DNA of 12,353 nt from Verrucomicrobiota bacterium (GCA_025354845.1 JANXMD010000676.1:1-12353); one strand, 5' to 3'. Shown: positions 1 to 7,552, counted from the stretch's first letter. Made by a program: numbers and translations. The notes: generated from the letters alone by a model not told the origin.

Positions 1-1881
1 AAACCGCGATTCCATTCCCGCAAAACACCGAAGCGTTCCCGGTCCCACTTCGCGCCCCGCGTTGAGCAGATTTCCCCGCGGCAGGATTCGAACGGATCTG
101 GGTTTCCCTCCCTTGCTTCCGGTTCCCTGGAAGGCTCCCGAGCCGCTGTGGACGGCGCCCACGTAGGCCACCGATTGCGCGGGAAGGGCGGCACGCGCCT
201 GTTTCACCTCGACAAGGCCACGGGATATCGACTCCAGGTCGCGTTTCACATCTTCCGAGGTGGCAGCGGCCCACAACCGCTGACGTTCCTCTCGGAGTCG
301 GACCAACTCCAAGCCCCCCGACGCTCCACCGCCCGGGAAGGAGCCGTCGGTGAGATTCGCCTTCTGCCAACGCGCCGGCGCTTCGATGGAATCCAGCGCC
401 GCCACAGCGGTACCGAGGGCGACGTTCCTGCCCTCGGCTGAGACCACCTCGAGTTCAGCGAGTGCGAAGATGAAATCGTCCTGACGCGGCGCCAGACGTG
501 TGGCGGTCAGGCGAACGAAGCGTCCAGAACGTCCGGCGGCATCGTGAGTCTGGGCCTTCACTCCCGGTTTCGCCACGTCGGCGGCGGTTTGGTCCACGAG
601 CAGCATCACCCCTCGCGTGAAGTTCGAATCTTCCGCCGCCTCAATCCGGTATCGCAGCGGAAACCCAAAACCGTCGCCGATGCCGTTGAAATCGTCATGC
701 GCGGGATGCAAGACGACACGTCCGATTGAAACGTTGCTTCCGAGATCCACTTGCACCCATTTCGCCGTATCCTGCCGCGATTCAATGGCACTGTGATAGC
801 CAAACGCTTCTCCGGATTTCGCCGCCTTTTCCCCGGCTGCGATCCGGCGATCCACCTCCACCAGCGCGGCGCCCGCGCGCGCGGAGATCGCGTCATCCAA
901 GGCCTGCTTCCGCGAGGTGAGTTCCTTTTGACGCGCGTCGAGCTGCCGACGCTGTGCCCCGATTGCCGGATCGAAATCGTATTTCTGGTCCGCACGGTCC
1001 ACCGCCGCAAACACCGCCTGCAGCCGGTAGTAATCCTCCTGTGAAATGGGATCGAACTTGTGGTCGTGGCACTGCGCGCACTGGACGGTGAGGCTGTTGA
1101 AGGACTGCATGGCCGTCGTGACCATGTCGTCGCGATCGAGATGCCGCGCCACCTGGCCATCCAGTTTCGACTCCGGAACCTCGGCGTGACCAATCAGGTC
1201 CCACGGCCCCGCGGAAATGAATCCCAACGCCTCGAACCCGTCCCGCGTGCCCGGGTAGAGCACATCGCCAGCGAGCTGTTCCTCGATGAAACGGCTGTAC
1301 GGCTTGTCGGTATTAAAACTGCGTATGACGTAGTCGCGATACGGCCACGCATTCGGCCGGGGTTGGTCCTTGTCGTAACCGTGCGTCTCGCCGTAGTGGA
1401 CGACATCCAACCAGTGGCGCCCCCATCGTTCGCCGTATTGGGGCGAGGCGAGCAGACGATCCACCACCCGCTCATAGGCCATGGGAGAGGGGTCGGTGAC
1501 GAAAGCTTCAATTTCGTCCGGTGCTGGCGGAAGGCCGATGAGATCAAAGGAGAGACGGCGAATCAGCGTTCGACGATCCGCCTCCGGTGACGGGTGCAGT
1601 CCCTTCTTCTCCAGCGCGGCGAGGATGAATCGGTCAATCGGGGTGCGAACTCGCGCTGAATTCTCCACCGAAACCGACGGCTCAGCGGGAGGAGCCAAGG
1701 GGCGGAACGCCCACCAATCGAAGTTTTCAGTCTTGGGTTTGGCGGGGGAGATTTCCGTAGGGGTCGCCGCGCTTACGTCGAACGGGAACCCGCCGGACAT
1801 TCCCACTACCACCACCATGCAGCAGCCCGCGATCAGGGCCTGGCCCAGTCGCAAAGGACGGAATGCGGCGCGCATGTGCAT
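1..1881 (-). CDS. Secreted DUF1549 (PSCyt2) protein with internal discoidin-like domain, 3' end missing
   Basis: The frame is open for 627 codons from ATG at 1881 to the left edge, so the C-terminus lies outside the window. An in-frame TAG near 1951 closes it upstream with no other ATG or GTG, which fixes the start. Residues 1-39 look like a Sec signal peptide (hydrophobic core about 15-29, VSA before the likely cut). Residues 55-295 match the DUF1549/PSCyt2 family seen: WWAFRPL at 56-62, PIDRFILAALEKKGL at 81, GERWGRHWLDV at 150, and CAQCHDHKFDPI at 268, which contains a CxxCH haem-type motif. Residues 300-350 are charged and probably coiled coil. Residues 365-480 (WVQVDLGSNVSIGRVVLHP, then GRFVRLTATRL) look like an F5/8C discoidin-fold sugar-binding domain. 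Residues 597-620 resemble the entry to a DUF1553 (PSD1) domain. Family members are abundant in Planctomycetes and Verrucomicrobia, commonly beside DUF1501 genes; a role in periplasmic polysaccharide breakdown is often assumed. No N-terminal PSCyt1 haem domain is present. Confidence 0.88.
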   Translation of the reverse strand, partial: MHMRAAFRPLRLGQALIAGCCMVVVVGMSGGFPFDVSAATPTEISPAKPKTENFDWWAFRPLAPPAEPSVSVENSARVRTPIDRFILAALEKKGLHPSPEADRRTLIRRLSFDLIGLPPAPDEIEAFVTDPSPMAYERVVDRLLASPQYGERWGRHWLDVVHYGETHGYDKDQPRPNAWPYRDYVIRSFNTDKPYSRFIEEQLAGDVLYPGTRDGFEALGFISAGPWDLIGHAEVPESKLDGQVARHLDRDDMVTTAMQSFNSLTVQCAQCHDHKFDPISQEDYYRLQAVFAAVDRADQKYDFDPAIGAQRRQLDARQKELTSRKQALDDAISARAGAALVEVDRRIAAGEKAAKSGEAFGYHSAIESRQDTAKWVQVDLGSNVSIGRVVLHPAHDDFNGIGDGFGFPLRYRIEAAEDSNFTRGVMLLVDQTAADVAKPGVKAQTHDAAGRSGRFVRLTATRLAPRQDDFIFALAELEVVSAEGRNVALGTAVAALDSIEAPARWQKANLTDGSFPGGGASGGLELVRLREERQRLWAAATSEDVKRDLESISRGLVEVKQARAALPAQSVAYVGAVHSGSGAFQGTGSKGGKPRSVRILPRGNLLNAGREVGPGTLRCFAGMESRF

Positions 1882-1965
1882 CGAAAGCTGGCCAAGGGTG
1901 ACGGGTCGGGAATCCAGACCCCGCCACCCGGTGGTGTATTCGATGCGTTCCTAGCCTTCTCTACC

Positions 1966-2008
1966 AAAAAAGTCATCCCGGACGCGGAGAAATCCGTCGC
2001 CCGGGATG
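1966..2008 (-). terminator. Rho-independent terminator of the fatty acid hydroxylase gene
   Basis: On the minus strand the stem starts with CATCCCGG (2008 downwards) and closes with CCGGGATG (to 1974). It extends inward through a G-U pair, two GC pairs, one bulged A and CGGA/TCCG, to a TTTC loop. Six T residues follow three bases later (A run at 1966-1971 on the plus strand). It begins 18 bases past the stop of the 2027-2665 gene and insulates the DUF1549 gene downstream. Confidence 0.88.
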
Positions 2009-2026
2009 AGGCTCAGAAAAATAGGA

Positions 2027-2665
2027 TCAGCGGACGCCCGTCAGGCAGAGGATGAAGAACCGCCCGACGCGCCGCGGGAACGAGGGGAGCTCGCGCACCG
2101 GCTGGAGATTGGGCACGCAGGCACCCTTGGGCTGCGCGAAGGCGATCTTCGAACGCAGGATCAAGGTGCCCATGCAAAGGTCCGCAAGAGGGCACACCAC
2201 GTTGAAATTCTTGTGCATGTACCGGTGATGCAGGATGTGGTGGCCGTTCAAGCGGAAGAAGATTCCAGAACGTTCCACCGCGCGCTTGCGGGGGAGATGC
2301 ATGCACCAGTGCAGGTACTCATAGGTCGAAAAATAGCAGACCGTGGCCACCGCGGCGCCGGCCCAGATCGACCAGTGATGCGTAAGCAGGGCGACGAGAA
2401 TGAAGGGCGATTGGCAGAGAAGGACCAAGATCGGGCCGTTCCACCAGGCCATTGGGATGGTCCACTTGTCCTTTTCCTCGACCAAGTGGTAGGTGTCGTC
2501 GGCCTTGAAGATTTGATGATGAACCAAGGCGTGCGCCTTGAAGGGATAGTCGAAGCCACCGATCGCCTTGTGCATGACAAAGCGATGGAGCGTCCACTCG
2601 AAGAAGGACGACCACGCGACGGCGGCGGTGAACGCGAGCGCCGACCAGAACAGGAATGAATTCAC
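2027..2665 (-). CDS. Membrane fatty acid hydroxylase / sterol desaturase superfamily protein
   Basis: A 212-residue integral membrane protein with the eight-histidine pattern of the di-iron fatty acid hydroxylase superfamily (PF04116). Visible motifs are HRFVMH (27-32), HALVHH (45-50), HWCMH (119-123) and HHILHH (142-147), followed by NFNVVCPLADLCMGT, which matches the usual NFG...WDxxFGT ending. Hydrophobic segments lie at about 3-21, 76-95 and 97-113. The family uses O2 and a di-iron centre to hydroxylate or desaturate lipids, sterols or carotenoids; the substrate here cannot be told from sequence. The start is GTG at 2665, with TTGAGGAAC just upstream giving a plausible ribosome site; the next in-frame Met (residue 31) would remove the first histidine motif. 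It stands alone between a hairpin-rich spacer and its own terminator. Length is within the range of short bacterial members. Confidence 0.88.
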   Translation of the reverse strand: MNSFLFWSALAFTAAVAWSSFFEWTLHRFVMHKAIGGFDYPFKAHALVHHQIFKADDTYHLVEEKDKWTIPMAWWNGPILVLLCQSPFILVALLTHHWSIWAGAAVATVCYFSTYEYLHWCMHLPRKRAVERSGIFFRLNGHHILHHRYMHKNFNVVCPLADLCMGTLILRSKIAFAQPKGACVPNLQPVRELPSFPRRVGRFFILCLTGVR

Positions 2666-2716
2666 GGTTCCTCAAGTTTGTGCACCACCACCCCCATGCC
2701 GGACAAGGCGAAAGGT

Positions 2717-2746
2717 GGGAAATCGCGGCAAGGATTTGCCGTTCCC
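2717..2746. repeat. Bulged hairpin in the spacer
   Basis: CGGCAA (2726-2731), loop GGAT, TTGCCG (2736-2741) is a perfect six-pair stem. GGGAA (2717-2721) and TTCCC (2742-2746) extend it across a four-base bulge on the left arm. No T run follows on either strand, so it is not a standard terminator. It sits about 50-80 bases upstream of the hydroxylase start and could fall in its leader, or be a separate repeat remnant. Confidence 0.5.
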
Positions 2747-2866
2747 GGGGCCTTTATGGAGGAGTCTCCCGATGAGCCGGGTCAGCGGACGGGCTCAACC
2801 TTTTCCCCTGGAGTCGCACCCGCTGGGAAACCACATTTCGGCGCGGAGCCGCCTCCGCATGGGCAG

Positions 2867-2940
2867 CCCGTTCGGAGTACCGCCTTCAGGCGGCGCGGGG
2901 CGGCGAATGCGGACCGTCTGAAGACGGGACTCCGAACAGG
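2867..2940. repeat. REP-like palindromic repeat, copy 1
   Basis: The outer arms GTTCGGAGT (2870-2878) and ACTCCGAAC (2929-2937) pair with each other. Inside each arm sits a small hairpin: CCGCC-TTCA-GGCGG on the left and CCGTC-TGAA-GACGG on the right. The two hairpin arms are also near complements of each other, so the element can fold as one long stem or as a branched structure. It matches copy 2 at 65 of 68 core positions, with all three differences in the central spacer and none in the arms. The form resembles REP/BIME elements spread by RAYT transposases; no such transposase is in the window. Confidence 0.82.
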
Positions 2941-3039
2941 CAGGACTGGCCGCAGGGGGCAAGAGTCCACCTTGTCACATTTTCCTCCGCCTTCTTCGAA
3001 GAACACACTTCGGCAACGTCTGGCCACCCCATGGGGCAA

Positions 3040-3113
3040 CCCGTTCGGAGTACCGCCTTCAGGCGGCGCGGGGCGGCGGATACAGACCGTCTGAAGACGG
3101 GACTCCGAACGGG
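3040..3113. repeat. REP-like palindromic repeat, copy 2
   Basis: Same orientation as copy 1 and offset by 173 bases. Here the outer stem is longer and perfect: CCCGTTCGGAGT against ACTCCGAACGGG. The inner hairpins CCGCC-TTCA-GGCGG and CCGTC-TGAA-GACGG are identical to copy 1. It lies 127 bases beyond the stop of the M56 gene and could act as a 3' stabiliser or attenuator for that transcript, which is an inference. Confidence 0.82.
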
Positions 3114-3240
3114 CGGGACCGTCAAAGGGAGCGATGTCCGACCGTGTCAAAAGGGTCCACCCGGCCGTGTACGTATCCGCTCGACAGGAGCCTTGCGATC
3201 CTCACGAGAGGCGGCGAGAGACACGGCCCTTCCGTCTCGT

Positions 3241-6219
3241 TTACTTCGGATTCCCCGCGCTATCCATCTCGGTTGGCGTTACAAAAACGTAGAGGCGCTT
3301 CTTGAAGGAGTTGGTCGCCTCGGAGCGGAACAATCGTCCTAGCAACGGCACATCGCCCAGCACCGGGACTTTGTCCTTCACCCGAACGGTCTCGGTGACC
3401 ACCGGGCCGCGCAGCACCGCGGTCTCGCCGCGGCGCAGTACCGGATCGGCCACCGCCACGCGCACGCGCAAATGAGGCAGTGGCTGAATCCCCTCGATCT
3501 TCTTCCCCTTGGCATCCGTGGTCTGAACCGACTGCCCGGCCTTGGGCTGATCGTATCCCTGGAATTCCGTGATCTTGGCCAGGATGTGCATGCGCAACGC
3601 ATCCCCGACAAACAGCGGCAGCATCTCCACCGAGGGTCCGACCGGCACCTTGCTGGTGTCGTATTGAATCTGGGCCTGATGGGTGGCCGAACCCGGCACG
3701 GCATGGACGCCATCCACCATGGAAACCATCTCGGTCACGGACACAACCGACTGACGGCCATTTTCAGTGAGGACCACCGGAGTCGAAAGCACTTCATTCC
3801 CATCCTGGTTCTCGAGGCGTTTGATCAGTGCGGCAAATTGGACGGGAGTGATTGCCGCGACCTCGCCGACGGTGCGGAACAGATCCACGTGGTAGTTCTC
3901 GTTCCGAGCCTCCTCAGCAGCGAGTGAAGATCCCACTGTCGGGGCTACCTGATTCGTCTGAGCCGGACCGAAGACCCAATCCAATCCCGGCCCACTGCTA
4001 CCGGTTTCCCGCACCTCAACCAGCTTGACCTCCATCTTCACAAACCGATTCGTTGCTCCGGCAGAGGCACCGCCCACCAGAGCAATCCGTTCCGCAATCG
4101 CCTCCTGAACCTTTGGATGATTGTCCTTGTAGTGGGTTCGCAACTCCTTAAGTCGAGCATCCACCTTTTGAATCCTCTCCAGGAGATCAACGGGCGGGGT
4201 ACTGGAATCAGGCGCCGGCGACTCGGTGTGAATTGCCGCGAGTGTTACCGCCGCCCGGGAAGCTGGCTTGGCTTTCACCGGTGCGAGGATTTGATCGATT
4301 TGATCGAGCTCCGAGGCTTTGGCAAAAACCATGAGCCTCCCGGAGAAGGCAAAGCTCAGTGAATTCGGCATCGGGACGGACGGATAGGCGGGTTCTGGAA
4401 ACACGATCCCCTTCGTCCCAAAGAACTCCCTCAATTCATTCATCGCACCAGCGAGGTCGGCGGAAGCCGGGCGATTGGATCGAATCATCGACCAGAACGC
4501 GTTGGTCTCGACCAGCCACCATCGGGGGTGAACCAACGATTGCCCCAGCGTCTTACCGGGACGGATTCGTTCCAGGTACGCGCAACTCTGATCCACGACG
4601 AGACCCATTGGAATGGTCGAAGCCTTGGCGACCGCCTCAAGCGCCTCGCGAAGCGTAACCTGTCTCAGCTGGATCCGATCGGAGACCAGGGCCGTACTTA
4701 CATCGGGCCGCTCCTCATCATGGATGGAAAGCAGGTTTAGGCCGATACCCTCGGGGTCCGCTTTGGTTGAGAGGCGAGAAAGCTTTTCCAAGGCCGACGA
4801 GACGGTACCCCGGAAAATCTCCACTTCGGAAAGCACGAGTTGATCGAGCTGGGCTTTGACCCAGGGTTCGCCGCGCGACGGGGGCGGAGTGGCGAATCCC
4901 GGGATCCTCACATAGGTCGAAGATCCCGGATTGATCCAGTTGGTAGAGAGAATCTCAACCGACGGCGACTTCGTGGTCTCGAAGCCCGCGTTCGGTATGA
5001 GGTTGGATTGCTCGTACCCGAACGCATTGGTCGACTCATCACCCAATGCCGGTCGCGGCGCGGAATAGGCCTTCGAATACCCAATTACGGGCGTCGAACG
5101 CGAGGAATCGGAGGTCAGCTTCTCTTTTGATGCCGCAGCGTTGGCGCGCGCTTCCTGAATCAAAGCGGTCAGCGCGGGGCCGCCGGTCCCCGGCCAGGGA
5201 ATGGCCACCAACAGCGCGGTCACACCCAGTGCCAATGCACGGGACCACCCCAAGCGCGAGGATCGATCGGCTCGCCAATCGTGGGTGGCCTTGAGCAGTG
5301 TCGTGACACGCCGTGCGAGCTGCGACTTGAAGCCATCGCCCGCCACGCCAAGGCCGCGGGTCCATCCGGGCGACACCAGATCGCGCCCCAGCACGACCAG
5401 CAATTCGGCCAATCGCACGCGCCCGCCGGGAATCAACGCACTGGCGTCATCGGCAGCGGATTCGCAGGCGGCGCGGAGCTGATGACGCGACCACCACACC
5501 GCCGGATGCCACCACGCGAGTGCCAGCACCGCGTCGGCCACTCCGAGCCACAACGGATCGCGCGCCGACAAATGCGCGAGCTCATGGGCGAGAATCGCCT
5601 CCTGGGCCTCGTCCTCAAACCGCACCGTGAAGTCCGTCGGCAGCGCAATGGTGGGGACCAACCAACCGAAAGCGATAGGACTGCGCAGCCCGGGCCAGGA
5701 CACGACACGCACGCGATTCAGTCCCACGCGATCCCGGAGCGCCTCCACCCGGGCAAGAACCCGGGGATCCCCGACCCGGCTCCGACGCAACGCCGTCATC
5801 AGCAACCAAACCCGCACACTCAAGGCGCGGAGTCCCAAAAGAATCGTTCCGACGGCCCAGACCCGCAGCGGCCACCACACGGCCTTCGGCACCGTGATTG
5901 GCTGCGATGTCCTCGCAGGAGGGGGAGTGACGACCACGGGGGCGACGTCAAAAGCTGGAATCGCTTCCGTCGTGGTCCGAACCATCACCTGTGCCTTGGG
6001 GCGACTTTCGGGCCAGCGACGCAGCACCTCCTGGCGCCAGCCGCCAAGCTCGGCAGCCCAGGCAAGCGCAATGCCAAGCAGCGCCGCCTGCCACAGGGCC
6101 CGACGACGCCAGGGCGTCGCGACCCAGGGCTGGGCTGCTGCTGCCAGCGCGACGAGCAGTCCGGCTTCAACGGCCAACCGGCCGGTCAGGGTGATCCAGA
6201 ACGAGAGGGTGGGAATCAT
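3241..6219 (-). CDS. BlaR1-type M56 metallopeptidase fused to STN-like and secretin-like domains
   Basis: 992 residues. The N-terminal third is an M56 membrane peptidase: transmembrane segments near 10-30, 41-58, 113-131 and 224-240, zinc site HELAH at 212-216 with ACESAADDAS (251-260) supplying the third ligand, and a further membrane segment at 326-343. In BlaR1 and MecR1 a penicillin-binding sensor follows that last segment. Here the presumed periplasmic part is different. Residues 465-550 resemble a secretin N-terminal (STN) domain, and 590-650 look like a second one ending LMVFAKASELDQIDQIL. A charged stretch (680-712, with YKDNHPKVQE) recalls polysaccharide co-polymerase coiled coils. 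Residues 726-985 look like a secretin C-terminal domain, ending VPVLGDVPLLGRLF (951-964) then KKRLYVFVTPT. It follows the repressor gene by 29 bases, so the two form an operon. The likely role is a transmembrane sensor that inactivates the repressor. With an inner-membrane N-terminus it is unlikely to form an outer-membrane pore. Sampled rows coding the linker are 53-57% GC against about 70% in the peptidase part. Confidence 0.85.
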   Translation of the reverse strand: MIPTLSFWITLTGRLAVEAGLLVALAAAAQPWVATPWRRRALWQAALLGIALAWAAELGGWRQEVLRRWPESRPKAQVMVRTTTEAIPAFDVAPVVVTPPPARTSQPITVPKAVWWPLRVWAVGTILLGLRALSVRVWLLMTALRRSRVGDPRVLARVEALRDRVGLNRVRVVSWPGLRSPIAFGWLVPTIALPTDFTVRFEDEAQEAILAHELAHLSARDPLWLGVADAVLALAWWHPAVWWSRHQLRAACESAADDASALIPGGRVRLAELLVVLGRDLVSPGWTRGLGVAGDGFKSQLARRVTTLLKATHDWRADRSSRLGWSRALALGVTALLVAIPWPGTGGPALTALIQEARANAAASKEKLTSDSSRSTPVIGYSKAYSAPRPALGDESTNAFGYEQSNLIPNAGFETTKSPSVEILSTNWINPGSSTYVRIPGFATPPPSRGEPWVKAQLDQLVLSEVEIFRGTVSSALEKLSRLSTKADPEGIGLNLLSIHDEERPDVSTALVSDRIQLRQVTLREALEAVAKASTIPMGLVVDQSCAYLERIRPGKTLGQSLVHPRWWLVETNAFWSMIRSNRPASADLAGAMNELREFFGTKGIVFPEPAYPSVPMPNSLSFAFSGRLMVFAKASELDQIDQILAPVKAKPASRAAVTLAAIHTESPAPDSSTPPVDLLERIQKVDARLKELRTHYKDNHPKVQEAIAERIALVGGASAGATNRFVKMEVKLVEVRETGSSGPGLDWVFGPAQTNQVAPTVGSSLAAEEARNENYHVDLFRTVGEVAAITPVQFAALIKRLENQDGNEVLSTPVVLTENGRQSVVSVTEMVSMVDGVHAVPGSATHQAQIQYDTSKVPVGPSVEMLPLFVGDALRMHILAKITEFQGYDQPKAGQSVQTTDAKGKKIEGIQPLPHLRVRVAVADPVLRRGETAVLRGPVVTETVRVKDKVPVLGDVPLLGRLFRSEATNSFKKRLYVFVTPTEMDSAGNPK

Positions 6220-6248
6220 GGTCGGGAAGGGGTCGCTTCATTGAGGAC

Positions 6249-6635
6249 TCACTTGCTCCGCCGCTTGGCTTCCTTGATCAGCTTTTCGAGCTGATCGAGT
6301 TCATCACGGCTGACCTCACGGCTGGTCAGCAGGTGGCTCACTGCCTCGGTGAGGCTGCCCGATGACAGTCGATCGACCAGATGCTGCCCCACGCTCCGGC
6401 TCACCTCTTCCGCGGCCACCAGGGCGCGATACAGAAAACTCCGCCCCTCCTCCCGATGCGCCACCAGCCCGCGCGTTTCCATCTTGCGCAACATGGTGGC
6501 CACCGTGGTGTAGGCGAGGTCGCGCTCCGGCTTCAGCTCGGCATGCACCTCAGCCACCGAGGAATCGGGGCGGTCCCAAAGCGATTGCAGGATGCGAAGC
6601 TGAAGGTCTCCAAGGCGGTAGGCGGGGGAATTCAT
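6249..6635 (-). CDS. BlaI/MecI-family transcriptional repressor
   Basis: 128 residues, the usual size for the Penicillinase_R family (PF03965). A winged helix-turn-helix fills residues 5-72: LGDLQLRILQSLW opens it, AYTTVATMLRKMETRGLV (41-58) holds the recognition helix, and EGRSFLYRA forms the wing. Residues 73-125 are the helical dimerisation tail. In staphylococcal BlaI the sensor pathway leads to cleavage at residues 101-102; the corresponding residues here appear to be His-Leu (SHLL, 100-103). ATG at 6635 begins a normal family N-terminus (MNSPAYRLGDLQ). It is the first gene of the operon with the M56 sensor, and its promoter contains a dyad of the type these dimers bind, so autoregulation is expected. 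What it controls besides itself is not shown. Confidence 0.93.
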   Translation of the reverse strand: MNSPAYRLGDLQLRILQSLWDRPDSSVAEVHAELKPERDLAYTTVATMLRKMETRGLVAHREEGRSFLYRALVAAEEVSRSVGQHLVDRLSSGSLTEAVSHLLTSREVSRDELDQLEKLIKEAKRRSK

Positions 6636-6655
6636 GGCGGTGACTACGACTTCAG

Positions 6656-6684
6656 TAATACTACCATGGTAGTTTTAAGGTCAA
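6656..6684 (-). promoter_or_regulatory. blaI-M56 promoter with embedded BlaI-type operator
   Basis: The plus strand has the perfect palindrome ACTACCATGGTAGT (6660-6673), extended to 6656-6677 with one mismatched pair. On the minus strand TTGACC (6684-6679) is a good -35 box and GTATTA (6661-6656), or TATTAC one base on, is a -10 box with 17-18 bp spacing. The dyad sits almost exactly between the two boxes, 20 bases upstream of the repressor ATG. This is the classic arrangement for repression by a BlaI/MecI dimer. Confidence 0.75.
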
Positions 6685-6742
6685 GCGAGGATTGGAATGA
6701 ACTTGGGCCTTCGCCGGTTTTGCGGTTTGCTGGGGGGAAGTT

Positions 6743-7513
6743 ATGTCATCGCTTCAAGGCAAGTTCGGGGTTGTGTTCGGCGTCGCCAACAAACGGTCCA
6801 TCGCGTGGGCCATCGCCCAGGCGTGGAAGCGCGAGGGCGCGACGCTGGCGTTCACCTATCAGGGCGAACGTCTGAAGGAAAACGTGGAGGAGTTGGCCGG
6901 AACCTTTGGTGCCGACACGCTCATCCTCCCCTGCGACGTCACCCGCGACGAGGACATCGCCTCGGTGTTCACGAAGGTCGGCGAAAAATTCGGCCGTCTT
7001 GACCTCGTGCTCCACTCGGTGGCTTACGCCCCGCGCGAGGCGCTCGAAGGCGACTTCCTCAACACCACCCGCGATGCGTTCAAAGTGGCGCATGACGTCA
7101 GCGCGTATTCGCTGGTCGGCATCGCGCGTGACGCGGCTCCGCTGATGACCAACGGCGGCAGCATCATCGCCATGAGTTACTACGGCGCCGAGAAGGTGAT
7201 CCCGCACTACAACGTGATGGGCGTGGCCAAGGCGTCGCTGGAGGCCAGCACGCGGTATCTCGCGTATTCGCTGGGCGAACGGAAAATTCGCGTGAACTGC
7301 ATCAGCGCCGGTCCGATGAACACGCTGGCCGCGCGCGGCATTGCCGGATTCGGCGACATGCTCAAGCACTACGAGGCCCACGCCCCGCTGAAGCGCAATG
7401 TTCTGCCGGATGAACTTGGTGCCACCGGTGCCTTTCTGGCGTCCGACGGCGCGGCAGCGATCACCGGTCAGGTGCTCTACGTGGACGCCGGCTACCAGAT
7501 CATGGGCATGTAA
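6743..7513 (+). CDS. fabI: Enoyl-[acyl-carrier-protein] reductase, FabI type
   Basis: 256 residues. The enzyme reduces trans-2-enoyl-ACP in the last step of each fatty acid elongation cycle, in the cytoplasm, normally with NADH. The short-chain dehydrogenase fold is clear: GVANKRSIAWAIA (13-25) is the FabI nucleotide-binding loop, CDVTRDED (64-71) the adenine pocket, and HSVAYAPREALEGDF (91-105) the usual strand-4 motif. The catalytic residues Tyr146, Tyr156 and Lys163 fall at the same numbers as in E. coli FabI (SYYGAEKVIPHYNVMGVAK). VDAGYQIMGM is the usual C-terminus. A G-rich ribosome site (GGGGGGAAG, 6732-6740) precedes ATG. It stands alone, divergent from the BlaI operon and convergent with the PEP-CTERM gene. 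No promoter stands out; the BlaI dyad is about 70 bases upstream of the start. Confidence 0.96.
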   Translation: MSSLQGKFGVVFGVANKRSIAWAIAQAWKREGATLAFTYQGERLKENVEELAGTFGADTLILPCDVTRDEDIASVFTKVGEKFGRLDLVLHSVAYAPREALEGDFLNTTRDAFKVAHDVSAYSLVGIARDAAPLMTNGGSIIAMSYYGAEKVIPHYNVMGVAKASLEASTRYLAYSLGERKIRVNCISAGPMNTLAARGIAGFGDMLKHYEAHAPLKRNVLPDELGATGAFLASDGAAAITGQVLYVDAGYQIMGM

Positions 7514-7552
7514 GCCCGATCTGGGTGGAAGTTAGCAGAGGACCTGTCCCAA

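Larger units (their letters stand above)
2666..3240. other. 575-bp non-coding spacer rich in hairpins
   Basis: No frame here gives a convincing protein. Open frames that cross it read through the palindromic repeats and have no family features. It holds a hairpin at 2717-2746, another at 2843-2858 (GCGGAG, loop CCGC, CTCCGC), a CCCCATGGGG palindrome at 3027-3036, and two copies of a 74-bp palindromic repeat. The promoter of the hydroxylase gene must lie in its left part, and the transcript of the M56 gene ends in its right part. I saw no clear intrinsic terminator for the M56 gene. Confidence 0.75.

Noticed and set aside
606..1204. Short minus-strand frames inside the left-edge gene
   Set aside because: They are in other frames from the continuous DUF1549 protein, which is open from 1881 to the edge and has clear motifs.
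1821..1836. Lipobox-like LIAGC at residues 16-20 of the DUF1549 protein
   Set aside because: The hydrophobic core continues past the cysteine (CMVVVVG), so ordinary signal peptidase cleavage after VSA is more likely than lipidation.
2006..2659. 217-codon plus-strand frame opposite the fatty acid hydroxylase
   Set aside because: The minus strand carries all eight histidines of the hydroxylase family; the plus frame is charged and featureless.
2678..3094. 138-codon plus-strand frame in the spacer
   Set aside because: It reads through both copies of the palindromic repeat and contains the same repeat-derived peptide twice; an artefact.
5281..6294. Long open frame on the plus strand opposite the M56 gene
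   Set aside because: Its translation is rich in Arg, Pro, Gln and His with no family motif, and it mirrors a clear peptidase on the minus strand; a typical GC-rich antisense frame.
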